From: G020353115 sp964389685
GTDB lineage: Bacteria; Bacteroidota; Bacteroidia; Bacteroidales; VadinHA17
DNA: 64,000 nucleotides
Assembly: GCA_964389685.1 (NCBI GenBank)
Contig: CAYMFM010000008.1
Coordinates: forward strand, 1 to 64,000
Direction: 5' to 3'
Shown: positions 35,921 through 44,961 of the stretch, piece after piece
Position numbering within the stretch: position 1 is the stretch's first letter
How the letters are laid out: each line of letters starts with the position of its first letter
Notes under the pieces: generated by a model
Databases searched by the model: none
The model's input: the letters and a program-made list of their open reading frames with translations, nothing else
What the model was told of the DNA's origin: nothing
Program-made: the position numbers and the translations under genes

Positions 35921-38900
35921 CTATTTATAATTCAACACGGGAGACAGCCATTGTTCAGCTTCAGCCAGGCTGATCCCTTTTCGTTTTGCATAATCCTCTA
36001 CCTGGTCAATTCCTATTTTCCCTACCTCAATATACCTGGATTCGGGATGTGAGAACACCATGGCACAAACGGATGCGGCGGGTGTCATGGAGTAGTTTTC
36101 GGTTAAGCAGATCCCGGTTTTCTCCTCTACACCCAGCAGGTCAAATACCTTACTTTTTTCAGAATGATCCGGGCATGCCGGGTATCCGAAGGCAGGTCTG
36201 ACCCCCCGGTATTTTGTCTGAAACAGCTCCTCCATTGATAGTTTTTCGTCCCGGGCAAAACCCCAGTACTCTCTCCTGATCTTTTCATGAAGCAATTCAG
36301 TAAATGCTTCAGCCAGCCGGTCTGCCAGTGCCTTGATCATAATGGCATGATAATCATCATGATCCTTGCTGAATTCTTCCAGGTACCCATTCAAACCCAT
36401 CCCTCCTGTAATCGCCATTAGCCCGAAATAATCTTTCCTGCCTGAATGGGTGGGTGCAATAAAATCCGCCAGTGAAGCATGTTTCCCTGAGGTTGTCTTT
36501 GCTGTTTGTTGTCTCAACTGATTCAGGGTGCAAACCGGCGAGTTGCGATCCTCATCTTCGTAAATAAGAATATCATCTCCCGAAGCATTTGCCGGAAAAA
36601 TGCCGAAAACGGCATTGGCTTTGATTTGGTTTTCACTGATTATTCTGTCAAGCAACGTTTGCGCATCACGGAAAAGTGTTTGTGCCTCTTCCCCCTTTTC
36701 AGGATGATTCAGGATCTCAGGATATTTCCCTTTCAGTTCCCACACATGATAAAAGAAGGTCCAGTCGATGTAGTTCCGGATCTCCCCAAGATCATACCCT
36801 TCAAACATCTTTATTCCAATGGTCTGGGGTATAACCGGCTGAAAATCATTCCATTTCATGTCGGGTCTGTTTTTCCGTGCCTGTTCCAGTGAAATGAAGG
36901 ATCGTTTAATCCCGCTATTCATTTCACGGAGCTCCTGATACCGATGGTTGGTTTCACGCAAAAGTGTTCCTTTCCGTTCCTTTGAAAGAAGGTCGGCAAC
37001 TACACCAACGCTGCGGGATGCATCTTTCACATGAATGACTCCGTTACCATAATGGGGCTGAATTTTAACGGCTGTATGCAAAACAGAAGTCGTTGCACCA
37101 CCGATCAGCAGAGGAATATTCAGCTTTCCCCGTTCCATCTCTTTTGCAACATGCACCATCTCCTCCAGGGACGGTGTGATCAATCCGCTCAGTCCCAGGA
37201 TATCCACGTTCTGCTTTTTTGCTTCGCCGATAATTTTTTCAGCAGGTACCATGACACCCAGGTCAATGATCCTGTAATTATTACAGCCGAGAACGATACC
37301 AACGATGTTCTTCCCTATATCATGAACATCGCCCTTCACTGTGGCAAGTAAGATGATTCCATTGCTGGACTGATCTCCTGTTCCGGAAGTTTCCTTTTCA
37401 ATGAATGGCATCAGGATAGCAACTGCCTTTTTCATAACCCTGGCACTTTTTATTACCTGTGGCAGGAACATCTTACCTGATCCGAACAGATCGCCAACAC
37501 GGTTCATCCCCTCCATCAAGGGACCTTCGATAACCTGTAATGATTTTTCATAATGCTCCCGTGCGACTTTCACGTCTTCTTCAATATATTCGTCAATACC
37601 ACGGATCAGGGCATGAGTTAGTCTTTCTGCAACAGGCATTTTCCTCCACTCCTCTTCCGTGATAGCCCTTCTCTTTTCACCTGACGTTTTTTCAGCATAG
37701 ATGATCAGCCTTTCGGTTGCATCTGCCCTTCTGTTCAGTATCACATCTTCAACCAGGACAAGCAGTTCTTCCGGAATGTCATCATACACAGTCAGCATTC
37801 CGGCATTCACAATTCCCATATCCAATCCTGCTTTTATGGCATGGTACAGGAATGCTGAATGCATCGCTTCCCGAATGGTATCATTCCCCCTGAATGCAAA
37901 AGAGAGGTTGCTGATCCCACCGCTCACCCTGGTATAAGGCAGGTTATTCTTTATCCATTTCACCGCACGGATAAAATCAACGGCATAGCTGTTATGTTCC
38001 TCAATCCCTGTGGCAATGGTAAGTACATTTGGATCGAAGATAATATCATGGGTAGGAAAATGCACCTTATCCGTAAGGATCGAATAGGCACGTTTACAAA
38101 TGTCAATTTTTCTATCAAAAGATACGGCTTGCCCCTGCTCATCAAAAGCCATGACAACCGCGGCAGCACCATACTGTTTAATGCGTTCGGCGTGTGCAAT
38201 GAAAACCTCCTCGCCCTCTTTCAGGCTAATGGAATTCACAATGGATTTTCCCTGAAGGCATTTCAATCCTGCTTCAATGACCGGCCAGCTGGAAGAATCA
38301 ACCATGACCGGTATCCGGGCAATATCGGGTTCTGTCATCAGCAGGTTCAGGAATTTCACCATCGTGGCTTCAGAATCCAGCATGGCATCGTCCAGATTAA
38401 CATCAAGGATCTGTGCTCCTCCTTCAACCTGTTGCCTGGCAACAGACAGTGCTTCTTCAAATTTCTCCTCCCTGATCAAACGAGCAAATCTTTTGGAACC
38501 GGATACGTTGGTTCGCTCCCCGATATTGATAAAATTGCTGCCTGGATACAGGTTAAGTGCCTCGAGTCCACTCAGGTTCAATCGGTGTTGTTGCACGGGT
38601 AGCTTCCTTTTTTCAAATTTGGCAACCAGTACTGAAAAACGCCGTATATGTTCCGGTGTGGTTCCACAACATCCCCCGACAATATTGACAAGTCCCTCCT
38701 GCAAGAATCCTTGAATATGCTCTGCCATCTCTTCGGCCGTTTCATCATACTCCCCAAACTGATTCGGAAGACCGGCATTGGGATATACAGAAACGGGAAG
38801 GTTTGTTTTCGAGGATAATTCCTCCAGGAAGGGTCTCAATTCTTTAGCACCAAAAGAGCAGTTCAGCCCGATGCTAAACAGGTCGTAGCCGGATACGGAA

Positions 38901-39595
38901 TGCAAAAAGGCTTCAACGGTTTGTCCCGAAAGGTTACGTCCGCTGAGATCAACGATGGTGCCGGAAACCATGACCGGTACCTCTATTTTTCTCCTCCTTT
39001 TAATTTCCTGTATGGCAAAAAGTGCAGCCTTGCCATTGAGTGTGTCAAAAACAGTCTCTACCAGCAGCAGATCGACACCACCATCAATAAGTCCTTCTGC
39101 CTGCTCACCATAAGCAAGAACAAGCTCATCAAAGGTTACCGACCGTGATCCGGGATGTTCCACTGAGGGTGAGATGGAGGCAGACTTACTGGTTGGTCCC
39201 ATTGCTCCGGCGACAAACCTCGGTTTTTCAGGGGTTTTGTCAGTATACAACCGGGCGGCTTCCGATGCAAGCCTTGCCGAAGCAACATTCATTTCATAAA
39301 CCAGGTCTTCCACCTGATAATCAGCCATCGAGATGCGGTTGGCATTGAAGGTATTTGTCTCGATGATATCTGCTCCTGCTTCAAGGTATTGTTCATGGAT
39401 CTCACGGATGACGGATGGCTTGGTCAGGGACAACAGATCGTTATTCCCCTTTAAGGGGCAGGGGTGATCAGCAAACCGTTCACCCCGAAAGTCATCCTCT
39501 TCAAGGTGGTATCCCTGGATCATGGTCCCCATGGCTCCATCCAGAACAAGAACCTTCCTCTCTACTATCTTCCATATGTTTTTATCCGTACTCAT
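35921..39595 (-). CDS. metH: cobalamin-dependent methionine synthase
   Basis: 1224 residues, full-length four-module MetH. Homocysteine/Zn domain about 1-330 with GGCCGTTPEHI; pterin domain about 350-610 with INIGERTNVSGSKRF; cobalamin cap and Rossmann region about 640-890 with the base-off ligand motif DVHDIGKNIVG; reactivation domain to the end with RPAFGYPACPDHSEK. It transfers the methyl group from methyl-THF to homocysteine via B12. The first gene of the operon with metF. A 208-nt leader preceded by a SAM-I aptamer controls it. Confidence 0.97.
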   Translation of the reverse strand: MSTDKNIWKIVERKVLVLDGAMGTMIQGYHLEEDDFRGERFADHPCPLKGNNDLLSLTKPSVIREIHEQYLEAGADIIETNTFNANRISMADYQVEDLVYEMNVASARLASEAARLYTDKTPEKPRFVAGAMGPTSKSASISPSVEHPGSRSVTFDELVLAYGEQAEGLIDGGVDLLLVETVFDTLNGKAALFAIQEIKRRRKIEVPVMVSGTIVDLSGRNLSGQTVEAFLHSVSGYDLFSIGLNCSFGAKELRPFLEELSSKTNLPVSVYPNAGLPNQFGEYDETAEEMAEHIQGFLQEGLVNIVGGCCGTTPEHIRRFSVLVAKFEKRKLPVQQHRLNLSGLEALNLYPGSNFINIGERTNVSGSKRFARLIREEKFEEALSVARQQVEGGAQILDVNLDDAMLDSEATMVKFLNLLMTEPDIARIPVMVDSSSWPVIEAGLKCLQGKSIVNSISLKEGEEVFIAHAERIKQYGAAAVVMAFDEQGQAVSFDRKIDICKRAYSILTDKVHFPTHDIIFDPNVLTIATGIEEHNSYAVDFIRAVKWIKNNLPYTRVSGGISNLSFAFRGNDTIREAMHSAFLYHAIKAGLDMGIVNAGMLTVYDDIPEELLVLVEDVILNRRADATERLIIYAEKTSGEKRRAITEEEWRKMPVAERLTHALIRGIDEYIEEDVKVAREHYEKSLQVIEGPLMEGMNRVGDLFGSGKMFLPQVIKSARVMKKAVAILMPFIEKETSGTGDQSSNGIILLATVKGDVHDIGKNIVGIVLGCNNYRIIDLGVMVPAEKIIGEAKKQNVDILGLSGLITPSLEEMVHVAKEMERGKLNIPLLIGGATTSVLHTAVKIQPHYGNGVIHVKDASRSVGVVADLLSKERKGTLLRETNHRYQELREMNSGIKRSFISLEQARKNRPDMKWNDFQPVIPQTIGIKMFEGYDLGEIRNYIDWTFFYHVWELKGKYPEILNHPEKGEEAQTLFRDAQTLLDRIISENQIKANAVFGIFPANASGDDILIYEDEDRNSPVCTLNQLRQQTAKTTSGKHASLADFIAPTHSGRKDYFGLMAITGGMGLNGYLEEFSKDHDDYHAIMIKALADRLAEAFTELLHEKIRREYWGFARDEKLSMEELFQTKYRGVRPAFGYPACPDHSEKSKVFDLLGVEEKTGICLTENYSMTPAASVCAMVFSHPESRYIEVGKIGIDQVEDYAKRKGISLAEAEQWLSPVLNYK

Positions 39596-39656
39596 CCGTA
39601 CAAGCAGCTACTGTTGAAATGTATTGAAATGATTGCGATGACTCTCTTCAGGCATT

Positions 39657-39690
39657 CCAGATCTTCAATGACTCCCCTCGAAAGATCTGG
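39657..39690 (-). promoter_or_regulatory. hairpin in the metH 5' leader
   Basis: A perfect 9-bp stem (39657-39665 with 39682-39690, CCAGATCTT/AAGATCTGG) with a 16-nt loop, located between the SAM-I aptamer and the metH ATG. There is no following U-tract on the minus strand, so it is not a plain terminator. It may be part of the expression platform. Confidence 0.4.
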
Positions 39691-39802
39691 ATTCAATCCA
39701 TGCCCATAGGCATGCGCAGCATAAGAGATCCGGTCCGGCCTGTTGAGTGTGGGAAAATTTCCCGGTGCAGTGTTGGATACGTTTTCATGATGATGCGTTT
39801 AA

Positions 39803-39912
39803 TTTATCATTTCCCGTTTACGGGATTAGGTTTTAGCACCTTTTTTCCTGATCTTCCGGAAATGGTTGCTAGAGGTTCACAGAGCCTAATCTCTCCCCTC
39901 TTCTCAATAAGT
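39803..39912 (-). promoter_or_regulatory. SAM-I (S-box) riboswitch aptamer upstream of metH
   Basis: Read on the minus strand, the region contains the SAM-I core in order: P1 5' strand CTTATTGAGAAGAGG with a GGAGAGA segment, then GGCTCTGTGAACCTCTAGCAACC, then after a variable P3 arm GGTGCTAAAACC, a P4 hairpin CCCGTAAACGGG and the closing AATGATAA. P1 pairs UUAUU with GAUAA. These are the hallmark conserved blocks of the family (GCAACC, GGTGCTAA, closing GATAA). Binding of SAM should lower metH-metF expression. Distance to the metH ATG is about 208 nt, and no classical terminator is seen, so control may be translational or via a distal structure. Confidence 0.93.
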
Positions 39913-40078
39913 CAAACACCCTATAAGCGAAGAATATTTGATACTTGTGGTGGTAAAAGTAGAATGAATATTTGATAAATGCAAAAAATATGGTATTTGA
40001 AAAGCTGGTTTGCTCCTTAGCGGGTAGGGTGTTATATTGGAATAATTGCTAATTTTATGGACTCAAAGGACATTGACC

Positions 40079-41566
40079 ATGGCTGAGAAAAGCAAATCCG
40101 ACCTCTACCTGTACAACTCATTAACCCGGGAGAAGGAAAAATTTGAACCCATCAACCCCCCGTATGTTGGATTATATGTTTGTGGACCAACGGTATATGG
40201 CGATGCTCATCTGGGACATGCCAGACCATCGCTTACGTTTGACCTTCTTTTCAGGTACCTGAAGCACCTTGGGTATAAAGTGAGGTATGTGAGGAACATC
40301 ACCGATGTTGGGCACCTCGAAAGCGATGCGGATGAAGGAGAAGATAAGGTGCTCAAAAAAGCCCGCCTGGAACAACTGGAACCCATGGAGGTGGTTCAAT
40401 ATTACACGAACCGTTTCCGCGAGAACATGAAACGGCTGAACGTCCTCGAGCCCAGCATCGAACCGCTGGCATCCGGACATATTATTGAACAACAACAATT
40501 TGTTGAACGGATCGTCAACATGGGATTCGGCTATGAGGTGAATGGATCGGTCTATTTTGACGTGGAGAAATACAACAAACAATACCACTATGGGAAATTG
40601 TCAGGTCGTATCCTGGAGGATCTGATCAGTAGCACCAGGGAGTTAGAAGGACAAGAAGAAAAGAAAAATCCGTATGATTTTGCCCTCTGGAAAAAAGCCA
40701 ACCCTGAACACCTGATGCACTGGCCCTCAAAATGGGGTGAAGGATTCCCCGGCTGGCACCTCGAATGCTCCACCATGAGCACCAAATACCTTGGTGAACA
40801 GTTTGATATCCACGGTGGAGGAATGGACCTGCTGTTTCCTCACCATGAATGTGAAATTGCCCAGTCAACCGCTGCCCTTGGAAAAGAGTCGGTTAAATAC
40901 TGGATGCATAACAACCTGATCACCCTCAATGGGCAGAAGATGGGTAAATCACTGGGAAACGCTATCAGCTTGTTCGAGTTCTTTTCCGGTGACCACCCGC
41001 TTCTGGAAAAAGGATATTCACCCATTACCATCCGCTTTTTTATCCTGCAGGCACATTACCGGAATCCGGTGGACTTTTCAAATGATGCGCTTCAGGCATC
41101 CGAAAAAGGACTTCACCGTTTATTTGAAGGGATGGATACCCTGAACAACCTTGTTCCTTCCGAAAATTCAACCATCGATCTGCCCCGGTTTGAGAAAAAA
41201 TGCTACGACGCACTGAACGATGATCTCAATACACCGGTTTTGATCTCCCACCTGTTCGATGGGTTAAAAATGATCAATTTTATCCGTGCCGGACAGGATT
41301 TTATCAGTGAAAAGGACCTCCTGAAAATGACCGAAATCTATCACACGTTTGTATATGACATTCTGGGACTTAAGCAGGAAGAACAGGAGCAGTATGATGA
41401 TCAGTTGAGTGAAACAGTGATCCGGGATTTTCTTACCCTCAGAAATCAATTAAAAGAAGAAAAAGACTTTAAAACGGCAGACCGAATCCGGAAAGTCCTT
41501 ATTGATGCCGGTATTGAAATAAAGGACACAAAAGACGGTTTCGAGTGGAAGATCACCAAGCGATAA
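40079..41566 (+). CDS. cysS: cysteine--tRNA ligase
   Basis: 495 residues from the ATG at 40079. An earlier in-frame ATG at 40046 overlaps a TAatTTTa promoter-like core (40050-40057) and is less likely. Motifs: zinc Cys in YVCGPTVYG, HIGH equivalent HLGHARP, a central FPHHECEIAQ with zinc ligands, and the KMSKS loop as KMGKSLGN (Gly for Ser, seen in other CysRS). It charges tRNA-Cys. It overlaps ispG by one base (TAATG), implying translational coupling. Confidence 0.96.
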   Translation: MAEKSKSDLYLYNSLTREKEKFEPINPPYVGLYVCGPTVYGDAHLGHARPSLTFDLLFRYLKHLGYKVRYVRNITDVGHLESDADEGEDKVLKKARLEQLEPMEVVQYYTNRFRENMKRLNVLEPSIEPLASGHIIEQQQFVERIVNMGFGYEVNGSVYFDVEKYNKQYHYGKLSGRILEDLISSTRELEGQEEKKNPYDFALWKKANPEHLMHWPSKWGEGFPGWHLECSTMSTKYLGEQFDIHGGGMDLLFPHHECEIAQSTAALGKESVKYWMHNNLITLNGQKMGKSLGNAISLFEFFSGDHPLLEKGYSPITIRFFILQAHYRNPVDFSNDALQASEKGLHRLFEGMDTLNNLVPSENSTIDLPRFEKKCYDALNDDLNTPVLISHLFDGLKMINFIRAGQDFISEKDLLKMTEIYHTFVYDILGLKQEEQEQYDDQLSETVIRDFLTLRNQLKEEKDFKTADRIRKVLIDAGIEIKDTKDGFEWKITKR

Positions 41567-43524
41567 TGGACCCTGGTAAAGCAAATTATACCTATTCATT
41601 CTCCCCGTCCCGGAATGTCAGACGCAAAACAAGGGTTGTTCAGATCGGAGATACTCCCCTTGGTGGTGAATTCCCCATTCGAATCCAGACCATGACAAAC
41701 CGATCGACACTGGATACCCGGGCAATTGTCGGGCAATGTATCCGCATTGCGCATGCTGGCTCTGATTATATCCGCCTGGCAGCTCAAAACGTGAAAGAGG
41801 CTGAAAACCTTGCTGTCATTAAAAAAGAGTTGCAGAATAAAAACATATCCATACCCCTTATTGCTGATATACATTTTAATCCGAAACTGGCTGAAATTGC
41901 TGCCAGAATCGTTGAGAAAGTAAGGATCAATCCCGGGAATTTTATATCCACTTTTCCACGCACAGACAAACAGAAGTACTCTGAAAACGACTATCAGCAG
42001 GGATACGAAAAGATCGCTGACCGGCTTATTCCGCTGTTAGCAGTATGCAAAGAACATGGAACTGCTTTGAGGATCGGGGTGAACCACGGTTCCCTTTCAA
42101 ACCGGATCATGGATCGCTTTGGAGATACCCCTGCCGGTATGGTTGAATCGGCACTTGAATTTGTGACAATCTGTGAAAGAGAAAATTTCCACCAGCTTGT
42201 CCTTTCCATGAAATCCAGCAATACCAGGGTAATGGTAGAAGCCTATCGTCTGCTGGTGGAAAAACTCGATGCAAACGGGTTCAACTATCCCCTTCACCTT
42301 GGCGTTACAGAAGCCGGACTTGGAGAAGAGGGCAGAATAAAATCGGCTGTCGGCATTGGTGCACTGCTGAATGATGGTATCGGGGATACGATCCGCATCT
42401 CGTTAACCGAAGACCCGGAATGTGAAATCCCGGTTGCCCGTAAAATCATCTCTTTCTATTTGGACAGGAGAGAACATGATCCAAAGCCTTCCGATGATAA
42501 AACAGCAGAAATGCCGGTTCACTTTAACAAACGGAATTCAGCAAGCGTGAGAAACGTCGGAGAGGATAACCCTCCCGTGGTGATTTCGGACGCCAGCGAT
42601 CAGCCATTCATCCCCGATGAGGTCCTGAAACAATCGGGTCACCGGTTTGACCCCCGTAAGAAGGAATGGACAAAAGGAGATCAGGGAGCAGATCTTATAT
42701 ACCTTGGTAATCAGCTGCCACCTCCAGATTCTCCCGATGTTGCCGGTTATATCCTGAATTACCAGGAATGGGAAAACTTGGCGGATTCTCCGGAAAATCT
42801 TTTTCCTCTCTACTCAATCAACGAATACTTCTCCGTGGGAAACAGATCAAAGGATATGCACTTCCTGAAGGTTGACCTGCCCCCGCAAAAGGAGCAACTT
42901 ATAGAACACATCAATAAAAAACAGCAGGAATCCAGGACAGGTTCCTGGCCTATTCTCATCCTTTCTGCCCAAAATCCGAAGGAATTGAGATCGTTCGTTA
43001 GAGAGATGATACAACAGGAATGCAAATCTCCTGTTATCCTCTACAACAGATACCAGGAGAATGATTTTGAAACATTCCAGTTGAAAAGCAGTTGTGATCT
43101 TGGTGTTTTTTTTATCGATGGATTGGGAGATGGTATCTGTTTAAGCAGTACCACTACCCTGCCGCGTGAACAGATCATTGCCACCAGTTTCGCAATCCTT
43201 CAGGCCTGTCGTGCAAGAATCTCCAGCCCGGAATACATATCCTGTCCATCCTGCGGAAGAACCCTGTTCGACCTGCAGAAAGTAACCGCTGAGATCCGGA
43301 AAGAAACCGCACACCTGAAGGGAATAAAGATCGGGATAATGGGCTGCATCGTAAACGGACCCGGAGAAATGGCAGATGCCGATTATGGGTATGTGGGGTC
43401 CGGAAAGGGTAAGGTGACGCTGTTTAAGAACCGGAAAATAGTAAAGAAAGGCGTTTCATCGGATAAGGCAGTCGACGAACTGATTGAGCTGATTAAAGAT
43501 TCGGGAGACTGGATAGATCCCTGA
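41566..43524 (+). CDS. ispG: 4-hydroxy-3-methylbut-2-en-1-yl diphosphate synthase, large insert-bearing form
   Basis: 652 residues from the ATG at 41566, whose A is the last base of the cysS TAA. N-terminal TIM barrel (TRVVQIGDTPLGG, then IQTMTNRSTLDTRA) and C-terminal 4Fe-4S domain with CPSCGRTLFDLQ and GCIVNGPGEMADADYGYVG. Between them is an insert of about 250 residues. This three-domain form is typical for Bacteroidota, Chlamydiae and plants, whereas E. coli IspG is about 370 residues. It converts MEcPP to HMBPP in the non-mevalonate isoprenoid pathway. Co-transcribed with cysS. Confidence 0.96.
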   Translation: MDPGKANYTYSFSPSRNVRRKTRVVQIGDTPLGGEFPIRIQTMTNRSTLDTRAIVGQCIRIAHAGSDYIRLAAQNVKEAENLAVIKKELQNKNISIPLIADIHFNPKLAEIAARIVEKVRINPGNFISTFPRTDKQKYSENDYQQGYEKIADRLIPLLAVCKEHGTALRIGVNHGSLSNRIMDRFGDTPAGMVESALEFVTICERENFHQLVLSMKSSNTRVMVEAYRLLVEKLDANGFNYPLHLGVTEAGLGEEGRIKSAVGIGALLNDGIGDTIRISLTEDPECEIPVARKIISFYLDRREHDPKPSDDKTAEMPVHFNKRNSASVRNVGEDNPPVVISDASDQPFIPDEVLKQSGHRFDPRKKEWTKGDQGADLIYLGNQLPPPDSPDVAGYILNYQEWENLADSPENLFPLYSINEYFSVGNRSKDMHFLKVDLPPQKEQLIEHINKKQQESRTGSWPILILSAQNPKELRSFVREMIQQECKSPVILYNRYQENDFETFQLKSSCDLGVFFIDGLGDGICLSSTTTLPREQIIATSFAILQACRARISSPEYISCPSCGRTLFDLQKVTAEIRKETAHLKGIKIGIMGCIVNGPGEMADADYGYVGSGKGKVTLFKNRKIVKKGVSSDKAVDELIELIKDSGDWIDP

Positions 43525-43580
43525 AAAGCCCCGATCATAAAGAAATGCAGAAGAGTAATTGCTTTTTGAGATAAATGTGG

Positions 43581-43588
43581 TAATTTTA
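43581..43588 (+). promoter_or_regulatory. possible -7 element TAatTTTa
   Basis: A seven-of-eight match to TAnnTTTG, 36 bp before the preferred ATG at 43625. It sits only 12 bp before an alternative ATG at 43601, which argues for the later start. Confidence 0.35.
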
Positions 43589-43624
43589 AATTACGATAAC
43601 ATGTTGAATTTAACTGGAAACAAA

Positions 43625-44473
43625 ATGGAATGGATCAGAAAGATATTGGCTGCGTGTGTATGTTTCATGCTGCTGATTGCATTAACAGCATGCAGTGATG
43701 ACGAAACAAGTCCCTACAAGGACGAATACGAACCCAATAACAGCATCACCTCTCCAACGGATATTACCCTGGGGACAACCTACAACGCCTCCATATCAAA
43801 AGGAGACCGGGATTTTTACCGGTTTTCCGTTGATAATGAAGGCATCCTGGAAAACATTAAGATCGAATTTGGAAATTTCTCGGAGACCCTTCAACTGGAA
43901 TCTTCCATCTATGACGGACTTGGAAACAAAATCATTACCTATTGGAATGATCCCAGCTATGGCTACATTGTCTTCTATCCTACTATCGAAGGGACCTATT
44001 ATCTTGAAATTGGAGATAAAAACAACAAGGAAAAAGGAGACTATTCACTGAAAGTTACGGATCTGAACGATAGTGATGCCAATGAACCAAACAACACCTT
44101 CAGCACTGCAACCGTCATCAATACCTATCCTACCGGTACGATCTCGGCAAATATCGTAACCACAGCATCTGCTGAATATTCCAGTGGGGACTGGGACTAT
44201 TACCTGGTAGTGGTAAACGCCAACAAGAAAGTGGATTTCACCGTTTCACCACAGCCAACGGATCTGGCAATGCATTTTAAAATCTATAATGAAAGTCAGA
44301 CTGAAATTGATCCCGGTCTCGATGGTACTCCCGGGCAGTCATTGAATTTCTCTTGGAACAATTCAGGCGCCGAACTGATCACTGTGTATGTTAAATTAGG
44401 TGGAACATTGGGCAGCAGCTACGAAAGGGACTATACCATCTCCTTTACCGAAACCGATGCGGATATAAAATAA
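43625..44473 (+). CDS. lipoprotein with two PPC-like domains
   Basis: 282 residues from the ATG at 43625 (ATG at 43601 is possible). Lipoprotein signal with lipobox LTAC (ALTACSDDE). Two bacterial pre-peptidase C-terminal-like beta-sandwich domains: the first begins YEPNNSITSPTDI and has GDRDFYRFSV; the second begins NEPNNTFSTATVI and has SSGDWDYYLVVV. Each ends in a YSLKV/YTISF strand. PPC domains usually accompany secreted proteases or act in adhesion or carbohydrate contact. Here no catalytic domain is attached. It is exposed on a membrane, likely monocistronic, function unknown. Confidence 0.82.
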   Translation: MEWIRKILAACVCFMLLIALTACSDDETSPYKDEYEPNNSITSPTDITLGTTYNASISKGDRDFYRFSVDNEGILENIKIEFGNFSETLQLESSIYDGLGNKIITYWNDPSYGYIVFYPTIEGTYYLEIGDKNNKEKGDYSLKVTDLNDSDANEPNNTFSTATVINTYPTGTISANIVTTASAEYSSGDWDYYLVVVNANKKVDFTVSPQPTDLAMHFKIYNESQTEIDPGLDGTPGQSLNFSWNNSGAELITVYVKLGGTLGSSYERDYTISFTETDADIK

Positions 44474-44961
44474 TTCAATTAGGGGAATTTATTATTGTTT
44501 GTCTCAATTCCTGTCTCCCGCAGGGATCCCTTGGGATAAGTCCCCATTCGCCCGGATGACACAGCCGAACGGGCTTCACCAAGCCTAGCTGTATGATTTG
44601 CTCTGTGGCGACTTGGAAACCTGCCTGCCGCAGGGTCGCCCTACCCTGGTCTATGCTATTCTCAACTTATCCGTTAAATCCCAAAGTATGTAGGTCGTCT
44701 CTCTGAGGCGACTTTGAAACCTGCCTGTTGGGCGGACGGGGTAGTAGATTCTACATTCAATATTCTGATCATACCAGTTAGTGAGGCTTCCATAATAAAA
44801 TGAAATCATAAACAGCCTGCCCTGCGTTACGCAGCAAGCTGTTTCAGATGGTTACTCATTATACAAACCCCTGAAAAAATGTAGCAGAAGAATTATAACA
44901 TGTTGTGTGTATTGACCCCCAATAAATTGGACAATAATTTTTTTTCAGTTTTTCAGAAAAT
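44474..44961. other. 488-bp spacer with dispersed short repeats
   Basis: No credible gene. It holds GC-rich fragments resembling the CCTGCCGGCAGG palindrome (near 44622 and 44723). It also holds a 19-bp block at 44774-44792 identical to part of the tRNA flank repeat at 47079 and 55572, and a block at 44813-44835 that is nearly repeated at 47033-47055. It looks like degraded insertion-prone DNA. Confidence 0.6.
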
